Shown here piece by piece: positions 27,401-33,828 of a DNA stretch of 62,040 nucleotides. Made by a program: the position numbers and the translations under genes. The stretch comes from CAWKEY01 sp963848675 (lineage in GTDB: Bacteria > Pseudomonadota > Gammaproteobacteria > Methylococcales > Methylomonadaceae), in the NCBI GenBank assembly GCA_963848675.1, contig CAWKEY010000029.1:1-62040 (forward strand), given 5' to 3'. The notes beneath the pieces were generated by a model, which ran no database searches, was not told where the DNA came from, and was given only the letters and a program-made list of their open reading frames with translations. How positions within the stretch are numbered: position 1 is the first letter of the stretch; the number at the start of each line of letters is the position of its first letter.

Positions 27401-29078
27401 AATGCGCTTGACCCGCATAAACAAGCGCCTCAATCTGCGCTATTGATAGTAAACCGTCTTGAATGAGATTGTTGTGTAATACCGGTGCGTAATTTGGAGA
27501 AGGCGGTTCTACCGCCGACATAGCCGCAGATTGCACCAATTTGCCGGGATGTTCTTTTGCGCCTGGAATGGTCAGACGTTGCGGTGTGTAACTTGCAAAA
27601 ACAGCATCAGAAAACTCGCTAACTTCCCCGCTCTTAGTCTCTACTGTAACTCTGTTGTCATTGTTGCTCTTAATGATGCCACTATTTCCTCCAATATCTC
27701 CGCCGCGGCTCCCTCCAGTGATTCCGACAAATCCATCCTGAACTTCACCCCCGGTTCCGATTCCGTCATTAACGACATCGCTAACCGTGGGTTCGCCGCC
27801 AGCTTGGCTATCAGTAGGCTTGGTTCCTGAATCCCCCCCGTTTCCAGTATGTTCCGTTCCAGTGCTTCCCGTATCAGCACCAGAGCTGCTAGTTCTGTTT
27901 CCGGGTTGAATAGTATCTGGTAATGGGTGAGTATCTTCATTGACTGCTGGTTCAATGAATCCTGGTTGTATTCTCTGACGTTCATTTCTGATGTTCTCCA
28001 ATAGCATCGGCAAGTCGGCGATCGACTCGACATTGCCTATTAAAACGGGCTGAGTAGTAGCACCGGTCTTGTCGATAACCAAAATCTGATTATCGAACGT
28101 TGTTCCATATTTCGCATATTCCCTACCGGATATGCCGATGTTCGCACGAACATTGTATTTTTTCTTTATATCGCTCCACCATGTATTGAACGCCGGACGA
28201 TCTGTTGCCATCCCATTGCCGGCAATAGCAACCAGCCGTCCGCCGGTCTGGAGACGCTTTAAAGCTTGCTCGATGTGTCTAGCACCGTTAGTTGTGTCTC
28301 GTTGGCCATGCACACGACCAGCTGTTGATGAAAACGGCGGATTCATGACGATAACCGTGGGGACTATATCGGTAGGTAACACGTTATCCAACTGCTCCGC
28401 ATTCTCTTTAAATAGCTTCGCCTGCGGAAACAATTCAGAAAGCAAGGCTTGCCGCCGTTGAGATAACTCATTAAGAATGATCTCTGCACCAGCAATTTTT
28501 GACCATATAGCCAAATCACCAGTACCGGCAGACGGCTCCATCATTACATCGGTATCATTGACATTCGCCACCCAGTTCGCCACAAACGATAAAGCAGGTG
28601 GTGTGCTGAATTGTTGAAACTCATCCATCTCTTCATCACGCCTGGTTTGCGTCGGCAGCTTCTGAATCCGGTTGGTGAGTTCGCCCGCCTTGTTTCTTGC
28701 CCATGCCGCATCTTGATCAGTCCAGTCAGCTTTCTCAGTGTTGCCAAGGTGGATGTTAAAAGCGGCTTCCATCCCATCATATGCATCTTTTGAAGAGTAG
28801 ACTCCATCCGCTTGTGTACCGCCGAATGCACGATTAGCTTCATCAGCTAAGAACTTGGTGGTGATTTCGCCTTCTTCATCCAGTTTTTCAGCCAAACGCA
28901 AGGCGAGAATATGGCGAGACTGATCAAACGATTTTGTAACGACATCCTTTTCTTTTGGTTGGACAGAATCATTCGACAATGTAAGTTTGTCCTGAGCTTG
29001 ATTAGCACCTACGGCTTCATCGACAACTAACCAATCATCAAATAAGTCCCCCTGATTTGGGTTAGGTTCTTTTGCCAT
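21480..29078 (-). CDS. traC: Polyvalent TraC: DarB-like methylase-helicase fused to ArdC-primase
   Basis: One frame of 2532 codons. Residues about 150-340 form an N6-adenine methylase (EPSAGTGDLA, then NPPF at 246-249). A Gly-rich linker spans 390-470. Residues about 530-1130 form a strawberry-notch/SNF2 helicase: Walker A GDGTGVGKG at 574-582, DEAH at 691, SATG at 734, GFGRSHRTNQ at 1087. This first part resembles phage P1 DarB. From 1608 it resembles RP4 TraC: an ArdC-like domain with HEMGH at 1810, two DUF5710 repeats (about 2055-2097 and 2130-2170) and a TOPRIM primase (GEGYATA at 2382, AGDND at 2427). RP4 TraC is 1061 residues and is delivered to the recipient. This fusion would add methylation/antirestriction to priming. 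It follows traD and ends the Tra1 operon. Confidence 0.85.
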   Translation of the reverse strand: MAKEPNPNQGDLFDDWLVVDEAVGANQAQDKLTLSNDSVQPKEKDVVTKSFDQSRHILALRLAEKLDEEGEITTKFLADEANRAFGGTQADGVYSSKDAYDGMEAAFNIHLGNTEKADWTDQDAAWARNKAGELTNRIQKLPTQTRRDEEMDEFQQFSTPPALSFVANWVANVNDTDVMMEPSAGTGDLAIWSKIAGAEIILNELSQRRQALLSELFPQAKLFKENAEQLDNVLPTDIVPTVIVMNPPFSSTAGRVHGQRDTTNGARHIEQALKRLQTGGRLVAIAGNGMATDRPAFNTWWSDIKKKYNVRANIGISGREYAKYGTTFDNQILVIDKTGATTQPVLIGNVESIADLPMLLENIRNERQRIQPGFIEPAVNEDTHPLPDTIQPGNRTSSSGADTGSTGTEHTGNGGDSGTKPTDSQAGGEPTVSDVVNDGIGTGGEVQDGFVGITGGSRGGDIGGNSGIIKSNNDNRVTVETKSGEVSEFSDAVFASYTPQRLTIPGAKEHPGKLVQSAAMSAVEPPSPNYAPVLHNNLIQDGLLSIAQIEALVYAGQAHSELLPNGSRKGFFIGDGTGVGKGREISGIIMDNLMQGRNKAVWVSFNEGLINDAKRDFSGIGGAPGKIFFQGKTKAGNEITHKDGILFTTYSTLRGGEKKQANDQGQTGGKTRAQQIIDWLGKDFDGVIAFDEAHSMGNAIAIKGKRGVKKPSQQAIAGINLQRELPNARVVYVSATGATEISNLSYADRLGLWGESTPFADVNSFIQDVSHGGIAAMELISRDMKAMGMYLARSLSYDGVTYERLEHTLSDLQEDIYNELAGAWQVVLNNVNQALEITQAGSSGSAKSAAMAQFWGAHQRFFNQIITAMQTPCVIDDIRQQIEAGNVAVIQLVNTNEAAQERIIADATAKDAALEDLDFTPRQMLMDYVRNGFPVAAFEKSKDDNGNTLYVPVKDSEGKQVFDREAIALRDALLETLQQIRVPENPLDSIINAFGAEMVAEVTGRSRRFVQTRDDEGNLKVVEEKRGKHSSRADAEAFQNDKRKILVFSGAGGTGYSFHADNTAVNKRKRIHYILQPGWRADAAVQGFGRSHRTNQAVEPHYVLPTTNLKAQKRFVSSIARRLDQLGALTRGQRQATSQGMFTAADNLESQYAKVGLYNFFVDLYRGKTALNFQDVTQQMGLNLLDENAAFSESKIPEIPQFLNRLLSLKTDQQNAVFGEFENRLVEAVEYAKQCGIFDEGLQTLTALSIKKTRDDVAYEDKKTGAQTRYIELDVTNAIDYHAWKDIKKIASGRRNPGDLSGWFVSEFGKNKGDVFFLADIGERLDSEGKTVRRGVVHTIKKNGHKYIDNADVIHRGWEYRTVSVNSVHSYQKVTLTSAIDESEAEKLWKAQVEAAPKTETKTERMLVGVILPIWDRVEGSEIINRLQTDDGEQLLGRMLGSKSAKQTLKNLGLDSGLSEMSASDLFRSIKNGSKAILSNGWEIAIAKVNHEDRIEIKGRGYLTDAEKRVLRDQGAFIERINWADRVFMPTAENGIEVFERITASKPVVELIEKNTNKAVNEGEQAYGIPEVNESEHATRTFNGDATIDHAIIDRHPNSINYQKDISMEKKPFHEAVAEKLIEQLKQGTAPWQRPWEPGEPGQFVPTNPITGNRYKGINAIHLIAQGLTDQRWMTYKQAEGIGAQVRKGEKGTPIQYWKFSEEQIKTDDNGKPVIDSDGKPIKEVVRLERPRVFFATVFNAEQIDGLPPLQRKAQTWDALERAEYILQASGADIRHGSENAFYRPGTDSVHLPDKGQFPQAANYYATALHEMGHWTGHASRLDRDLSHPFGSEGYAKEELRAEIASMILGDELGIGHDPGQHAAYVSSWIKALQDDPLEVFRAAADAEKIQGYVLGLEQKQVQEQSTQQSQADMQEADMQLPPQDLSIAEFERKQPKPAVLTEQPAHLLTRDAFAKVATAVPLENHGRRWKVFVGDQSLGFSDANTAAGAVNEVHKREVNNALYSRSTENTGIIPVQNMPSELVLSEYPDLQEQYADTVNFKQQKSQASKGLPEKTFIKVPFKHKHEAKAAGAKWDRQERAWYVPAGVDFAPFAQWAQEAAPVSAGAPKAAEASQSQVQTEGQQPAQERQYLAVPFGEHVAAKAAGAVWDKSAKSWYAGPKADRMKLERWKPDNVPGQQGPAMEPEDEFAEALRSLGCVVDGKHPIMDGAKHRISVEGDKKGQQAGFYVGHLDGHPAGYIKNNKTGIDMKWKSKGYALDPAQKARLQAEAAAKLQAREAEQARLQEQTAQRLSRQMAHLMPVEQQTPYMQAKGIKPQAGVLTDKDGQKTFIPATDADGKQWTMQYIQEDGIKRFAKDSRKEGCFHVVGGMEALAQAPALVIGEGYATASSLSQTLGFATVAAFDSGNLPYVAKALREKFPDKPIIIAGDNDQHLEATQGVNPGKTKARAAANAVGGKVLLPIFAPGEQAADPKGFTDFNDLANKSVLGKDGIERQVRCIVDAVIDQHQVQAEQQQERVQKQGQGARRRAATG
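24255..24271 (-). promoter_or_regulatory. Internal ribosome site and start for a separate TraC product
   Basis: AGAAGGA (reverse of 24265-24271) precedes an in-frame ATG (24255-24257) by seven bases. The ATG is codon 1608 of the long frame, exactly where TraC-like homology begins. It would give a 925-residue ArdC-primase. RP4 traC also makes two products from internal starts. Confidence 0.55.
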
Positions 29079-29084
29079 AAGTGA

Positions 29085-29315
29085 CTAACCAAGGTCTGCT
29101 AAGTCAACACTACTATCTAACGCATCAGCTTCGCTTAATGCGTCCTCTGTAAAAGCGCCAGCCCGCTCGGCTTCGTCCGGGTCGAAATCGACTTCGAAAC
29201 CCGGTGTCATTGCATCGGACAATTTTTCGTTCAACACCGCAATCGCGTTTCCATCGTCGTCGAATGCATCCGGTTGAATACTGAGATTCATATCGTGTTC
29301 AATTTGACTCATCAT
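29085..29315 (-). CDS. traD: Small acidic TraD-like transfer protein
   Basis: Start at ATG 29315 with GGAG five bases ahead, overlapping the end of traE. The product (76 residues) is strongly acidic (FEVDFDPDEAERAGAFTEDA; DALDSSVDLADLG). It occupies the traD slot between traE and traC of the RP4 Tra1 order, and the name rests mainly on that. RP4 TraD is longer and not essential. No motif is recognised. Confidence 0.5.
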   Translation of the reverse strand: MMSQIEHDMNLSIQPDAFDDDGNAIAVLNEKLSDAMTPGFEVDFDPDEAERAGAFTEDALSEADALDSSVDLADLG

Positions 29316-31374
29316 TTTCTCCACGTTTGTTAATGCTGTAATCTGGTTTGCCTTTAATATCTGGGTAGGTTTTTTTACACTCTGGAAATCCGCTACATCC
29401 CCACCAGAACGTTCCTTTTTTCCGTCCAGGTCTTCGGGATAGCCCTTTCCCGCAACTCATGCATGTGTGGAGATCAGAAACTTTTGGTACTTCCTTCCCG
29501 CCTGCAATCGACACCGACCCGGTATTTGCTTTCATCACCTGCTCACGAATAAACTGCTCTTGTTTGCCAATGAAGACATCCAGCTCGGAAGTACCTTGCT
29601 CGATACCTTTCAACATGCGCTCATAAAGAGCCGTTAGTACCGGGCTTTTGACAACTTCCGGCAGAGCGTCAACAAGACTACGTCCAAGCGTTGTACTAAT
29701 GATTTGTTTGCCCTTGGCTTCTAAGAACTCGCGCCGCTTCAACTCTGAAATGATTGATGCGCGGGTTGCAGACGTGCCTATCCCGTCACCATCACGTAAC
29801 ATCTTTTTGTGTTCGGCAACGGTAACGAATTTATGAATGTTCTCCATTGCCCGCTGCAAGGTGCCTTCCGTGAAGCGCGGAGGGGGCTTTGTCTTGGAAT
29901 TATTGCAGACAGTCTTAAGGCAGTTAACGTCGTCGTCCTGTTTCATAGATGGCAAGGCCTGGCTCTCGTTATCGCTTACATCCTCGTCACCACCCTCGCC
30001 TGCTTCATCGACTGTGTATACATCACGCCACCCGCTACAGGTGACAACTTGACCGCTGGCTCGGAAAACCTCGCCAGCCACGTCCAGGCCGACAACGGTA
30101 CTCATATACTCATGCACCGGATAGAACTGCGCTAAATAGGCACGGATAATCAGGTCATAGATGCTGCGCTCTTTGTCAGTCAAGCCTGTGGCGGTGCCCT
30201 GATGCATGGTAGGGATGATCCCGTGATGCGCGGTTATTTTGGAGTCATCCCATGTTTTTGACTTGATCGTCGTATCAGCACCATCGACCAGACTGGCCAG
30301 CTCTGGGTTTACGTGCCTCAAGGCGGCCATAACTCGAGACGCGTCGGCATGCTGTGATTCAGGAAGGAAATTACAGTCCGTGCGCGGGTAGCTGGTCAGC
30401 TTGTGCGTTTCATAAAGGGATTGGCAAGCATCAAGAACTTCTGCTGCGGTATAGCCGAACTTGTTGGACGCGACAAGAGTAATGTCCGACAAGGAATAGG
30501 CACTCGGGTGCCCCTTTTTCTTAGCCTCCTGCTTGTACATGGCGATGCGTCCTGGCTTTCCGAACAGTGTATCGATGAGCGCATTAGCTACGGCCGTATC
30601 GACAAGGCGTCCCTCACTGTCAAGCCCTGCTTGCTCTTCCTTGGCCTCCCACCGGCCAATAAAAGTGCCATTGGCATGTTGAATCTGTGCATGGATGGTA
30701 TGAAACGGTACCGACTTGAATGCCTCAATTTCACGATCACGCGAGACTACAAGCGCAAGAGTCGGGGTTTGCACGCGGCCGACAGTAAGAAGCACCCGCG
30801 ATCCGCCGCGCTGTGCGCGCAAAGTGTAGGCTCGACTCAGGTTCATACCAATCAACCAATCCGCACGGCCTCGAGCCTGAGCGGCTGCACCGAAACCGTG
30901 ATAAGCCACATTGTCCTTAAGGGCAGCTAACCCCCGCTGAACCGAAACGGAATCCTGGGCGGATACCCAAAAGCGCCGTACCGGCTTGGTGTTGTTGAAG
31001 TGATCCAGAACCTCATCAATCAGCAACTGACCCTCACGGTCGGGGTCACCAGCATTGACTACTTCGCTTGCGGTCTTTATCAGTCGCCTGATTACGGAAA
31101 GCTGCTGTTGTGCATCGTCTCTAGGCCACATGATCCAAGTGTCTGGAATGATGGGCAGGTCTTCTACCCTCCACAATTTTTTCCCGGTTGCCGGGCTACG
31201 CGGTACATCATCGGCGGTGTATTCGTCCGGGCCAGCCTGTTCAAGCATATGGCCAAAGCACCAAGTTACTTTATCTTGACCGCATTCAATAAAGCCGTCG
31301 CCCTTGCCGGTTGAACCCAGCTCGCCAGCAATGGCTTTTGCCACTGATGGCTTTTCTGCAATGAATAAACGCAT
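29299..31374 (-). CDS. traE: Topoisomerase III-like protein TraE
   Basis: Start at ATG 31374 giving MRLFIAEKPSVAKAIAGELG, the TOPRIM opening of type IA topoisomerases; the frame is open further upstream but not conserved. The TOPRIM acidic motif is DPDREGQLL. The active Tyr is in SYPRTD near residue 329. A C-terminal four-cysteine finger (CMSCGKG to GCSGFPEC) closes the 691-residue protein. RP4 TraE is homologous and dispensable for transfer in the laboratory. It could untangle plasmid DNA during transfer replication. Upstream neighbour traF is 10 bases away. Confidence 0.9.
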   Translation of the reverse strand: MRLFIAEKPSVAKAIAGELGSTGKGDGFIECGQDKVTWCFGHMLEQAGPDEYTADDVPRSPATGKKLWRVEDLPIIPDTWIMWPRDDAQQQLSVIRRLIKTASEVVNAGDPDREGQLLIDEVLDHFNNTKPVRRFWVSAQDSVSVQRGLAALKDNVAYHGFGAAAQARGRADWLIGMNLSRAYTLRAQRGGSRVLLTVGRVQTPTLALVVSRDREIEAFKSVPFHTIHAQIQHANGTFIGRWEAKEEQAGLDSEGRLVDTAVANALIDTLFGKPGRIAMYKQEAKKKGHPSAYSLSDITLVASNKFGYTAAEVLDACQSLYETHKLTSYPRTDCNFLPESQHADASRVMAALRHVNPELASLVDGADTTIKSKTWDDSKITAHHGIIPTMHQGTATGLTDKERSIYDLIIRAYLAQFYPVHEYMSTVVGLDVAGEVFRASGQVVTCSGWRDVYTVDEAGEGGDEDVSDNESQALPSMKQDDDVNCLKTVCNNSKTKPPPRFTEGTLQRAMENIHKFVTVAEHKKMLRDGDGIGTSATRASIISELKRREFLEAKGKQIISTTLGRSLVDALPEVVKSPVLTALYERMLKGIEQGTSELDVFIGKQEQFIREQVMKANTGSVSIAGGKEVPKVSDLHTCMSCGKGLSRRPGRKKGTFWWGCSGFPECKKTYPDIKGKPDYSINKRGENDESN

Positions 31375-31384
31375 GTGTAGTTTC

Positions 31385-31921
31385 TTACCAGGTAATGACC
31401 GGGGACAGCACGGTCTTGATTTGCGAATGATTGACGGGGCCGAAATAGCGACCATCGAAAGATGTTCCACTCACATCCGACATAAGTAGAACTTCGGAAG
31501 CACCTAAAATGAAGCGGTCAGGCTGATAGCGCGTAAGCGGTCGTCCCGCTTTATCAGTTTTGATCGGCACACTGAACGGCAACAGATTGCCATTAACACG
31601 CACGCCTGCATCGGTAATGGAAACAGCATCTTTTTTAGCGGCTAAAATTTTTTTCATCAAATAGCCGTAATTACCAGGACAAAATCCAGAACCAATGTAC
31701 CCCCGTTCCTTAGCGTCAACAAACACGCCGACTGGCGGCGGACAAAAAAGCACATAAGCGCCCTTCTTCACCGGCTGGCTGTTCACCCAGTACAAACCGA
31801 CAGGAATACTCTTTGTCGTGTTGATCCGTGCACCAACCGCATAGCAGGCTATGCCCAAGACCAGAAAAGAAGGGCCCGCAATAGCGGTTACGATGGTCAA
31901 CCGTATGAAAAGGCGATTCAT
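31385..31921 (-). CDS. traF: TraF, pilin-cyclising serine protease
   Basis: 178 residues, the same length as RP4 TraF. An N-terminal signal/anchor helix (residues 8-30) is followed by the signal-peptidase-like Ser38 (TTKSIPVGLYW) and Lys90 (YLMKKI), one position later than Ser37 and Lys89 in RP4. TraF cuts the C-terminal tetrapeptide off TrbC and joins its ends into a cyclic pilin. Its ATG overlaps the stop of traG (ATGA). A KorB operator lies inside the gene at 31634-31646. Confidence 0.92.
   Translation of the reverse strand: MNRLFIRLTIVTAIAGPSFLVLGIACYAVGARINTTKSIPVGLYWVNSQPVKKGAYVLFCPPPVGVFVDAKERGYIGSGFCPGNYGYLMKKILAAKKDAVSITDAGVRVNGNLLPFSVPIKTDKAGRPLTRYQPDRFILGASEVLLMSDVSGTSFDGRYFGPVNHSQIKTVLSPVITW
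31634..31646. promoter_or_regulatory. KorB operator inside traF
   Basis: TTTAGCGGCTAAA, an exact match to the KorB operator consensus, within the traF coding sequence (codons for the AAK segment before DAVSI). No promoter is expected here, so it may serve partition or nucleation of a KorB complex. Confidence 0.75.
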
Positions 31922-33828
31922 AGTGTGATGCCCTCCCCTGCTTTAATTTCCTGAACCCTGCGCAATTTGTCACTGTTCTTTGGTGCCGGAATAGACGCTC
32001 GCGCTTGAAATATTTTGTCCTTGAAGTACAGAGGTTGCTTACCATAGATAGCTGGATAACCTGCAACATACAAAATCATGTCGCCAGCCTCTGCAATATC
32101 ACCGCTCTCAGTTTTCACCGGGCTTGGCATTCGCAAACATTCATCCGGTGTCAACAAAGGCCGCTGTACTTCCTGAATAGTACGCGACACTTGGCCCAAT
32201 AAGGCACTGGTGCGCCGGCCACTTGTGGTTATCTGCTCTTTAGCTACGGTAGTCTGGCCGGTCAGCTTGGAAAGGTGCTCGGCAGTCTCTACCCGGTTCG
32301 GTGGATAAGCATTCTGAACATGGCAGTTCGAGGTAATACTTTCGTCATGCCCATAACCTGTTTCGCGACTCTTGAGCTGGTTAATGTCCTGGCAAATGAG
32401 GTAGCACTTGATGCCGTAGCCAGCGACGAAAGCCAGTGATTCCTGCATGATTTCGAGTTTACCGAGACTGGGGAACTCATCGAGCATCATTAACAATCGG
32501 TGCTTGTAGCGGGCGACCGGGCGTCCATTCTCGAAATCCATTTTATCGGTTAGTTGACGCACGACCATGTTCACCATAACGCGCACCAGGGGCCGCAAGC
32601 GGGTCTTGTCATTCGGCTGAGTGACAATGTAGAGACTTACCGGGCTATCTTGGTGCATCAAATCTTTGATCGCAAATTCAGACTTGCTGACATTGCGCGC
32701 TACGATTGGATCGCGGTAGAGAGCCAAGTAAGATTTAGCCGTAGACAGCACCGATCCAGCTTCTTCCTCTGGTCGATCCATCATGTCGCGAGCGGCAGAA
32801 CTGACAACAGGATGATTATGGCCGTCAACGTGGCTGTATGTGCTCATCTCCATCCAAAGCTCGGCAATGTCACGGTTTGGATCGGCTAGCATGCTATCAA
32901 CGGCCGGCAAGGTGGCCGACGTACCATCGCTCTTGGCCTTGTAAAGCGCGTGCAGAATAACGCCGACCAGCAGCGCTTGGCTAGTTTTCTGCCAGTGGCT
33001 TTCTAAGCCTTTACCATCTGGATCAACAATTAAGGTGGCTAGGTTTTGCACGTCGCCTACTTCATTTTCGGTACCCACCCGGATTTCATCCAAGGGGTTC
33101 CAGCAAACGCTGCCGTTTGCAATAGCAGGCTCGAAGCGTAACACCTTATTTTTTGCGTGCTTTTGACGCCATCCCGCAGTCAAAGCCCATAGCTCGCCCT
33201 TCAAGTCCGTGATGACGGCACTCTGGCCCCATGAAAGGAGCGTTGGGACAACCAGGCCCACACCCTTTCCGGAACGGGTTGGGGCGTAGCACAAAACATG
33301 CTCCGGGCCGTTGTGTCTTAGATAGTGTTGTTTACCGTCCTTGTCCAGCCAAGCACCAACATAAACGCCAGCACTGGTGACTGGCTCCATACCGCTGATG
33401 ATTTGCCAGAAACTGCGCGCCCTAGGGATCAAGCCAGCCGCCCGAATATCCTTGATATTGGCCCACCGCGCGGAGCCATGCAGGTACTCGTTTGCCCTAG
33501 ATGAATTCGCCAAAACCATCTTAGCGACAACCAAGCTAATCAACCCAATCCCGGCCACGATGATGCCAATGCTGCCAGCACGCATGAAAACATCAGGATA
33601 TTGGATATACCATTTATCGGCCCACTGAATGATTTTCCAAGGGGGATAAATATGGTCGAGATTCCCGCCTAGTACGGGATGGTACTTGAAGTCTTGGGCA
33701 AAGAATTGTGTGGCAGATTGCAGGCCACCTCCAATCGACAATACTGCCAATGCCGGGATTACCTTTCCAGGCCCCTTATGCTTAGTTCGTACTTGCGGTC
33801 CTACCGCATTGTTGAACCTGTCTTTCAT
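31918..33828 (-). CDS. traG: TraG coupling protein (VirD4/TraG family)
   Basis: 636 residues against 635 in RP4. Two N-terminal membrane helices lie at about residues 20-40 and 84-105. Walker A is TRSGKGVG with Lys188, matching the essential Lys187 of RP4, and Walker B is LLMMLDEFPSLG. TraG is the hexameric ATPase that links the TraI-oriT complex to the Trb secretion channel at the inner membrane. Its stop overlaps traF, and its start overlaps the end of traI, so translation is coupled. A full active site is present. Confidence 0.95.
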   Translation of the reverse strand: MKDRFNNAVGPQVRTKHKGPGKVIPALAVLSIGGGLQSATQFFAQDFKYHPVLGGNLDHIYPPWKIIQWADKWYIQYPDVFMRAGSIGIIVAGIGLISLVVAKMVLANSSRANEYLHGSARWANIKDIRAAGLIPRARSFWQIISGMEPVTSAGVYVGAWLDKDGKQHYLRHNGPEHVLCYAPTRSGKGVGLVVPTLLSWGQSAVITDLKGELWALTAGWRQKHAKNKVLRFEPAIANGSVCWNPLDEIRVGTENEVGDVQNLATLIVDPDGKGLESHWQKTSQALLVGVILHALYKAKSDGTSATLPAVDSMLADPNRDIAELWMEMSTYSHVDGHNHPVVSSAARDMMDRPEEEAGSVLSTAKSYLALYRDPIVARNVSKSEFAIKDLMHQDSPVSLYIVTQPNDKTRLRPLVRVMVNMVVRQLTDKMDFENGRPVARYKHRLLMMLDEFPSLGKLEIMQESLAFVAGYGIKCYLICQDINQLKSRETGYGHDESITSNCHVQNAYPPNRVETAEHLSKLTGQTTVAKEQITTSGRRTSALLGQVSRTIQEVQRPLLTPDECLRMPSPVKTESGDIAEAGDMILYVAGYPAIYGKQPLYFKDKIFQARASIPAPKNSDKLRRVQEIKAGEGITL

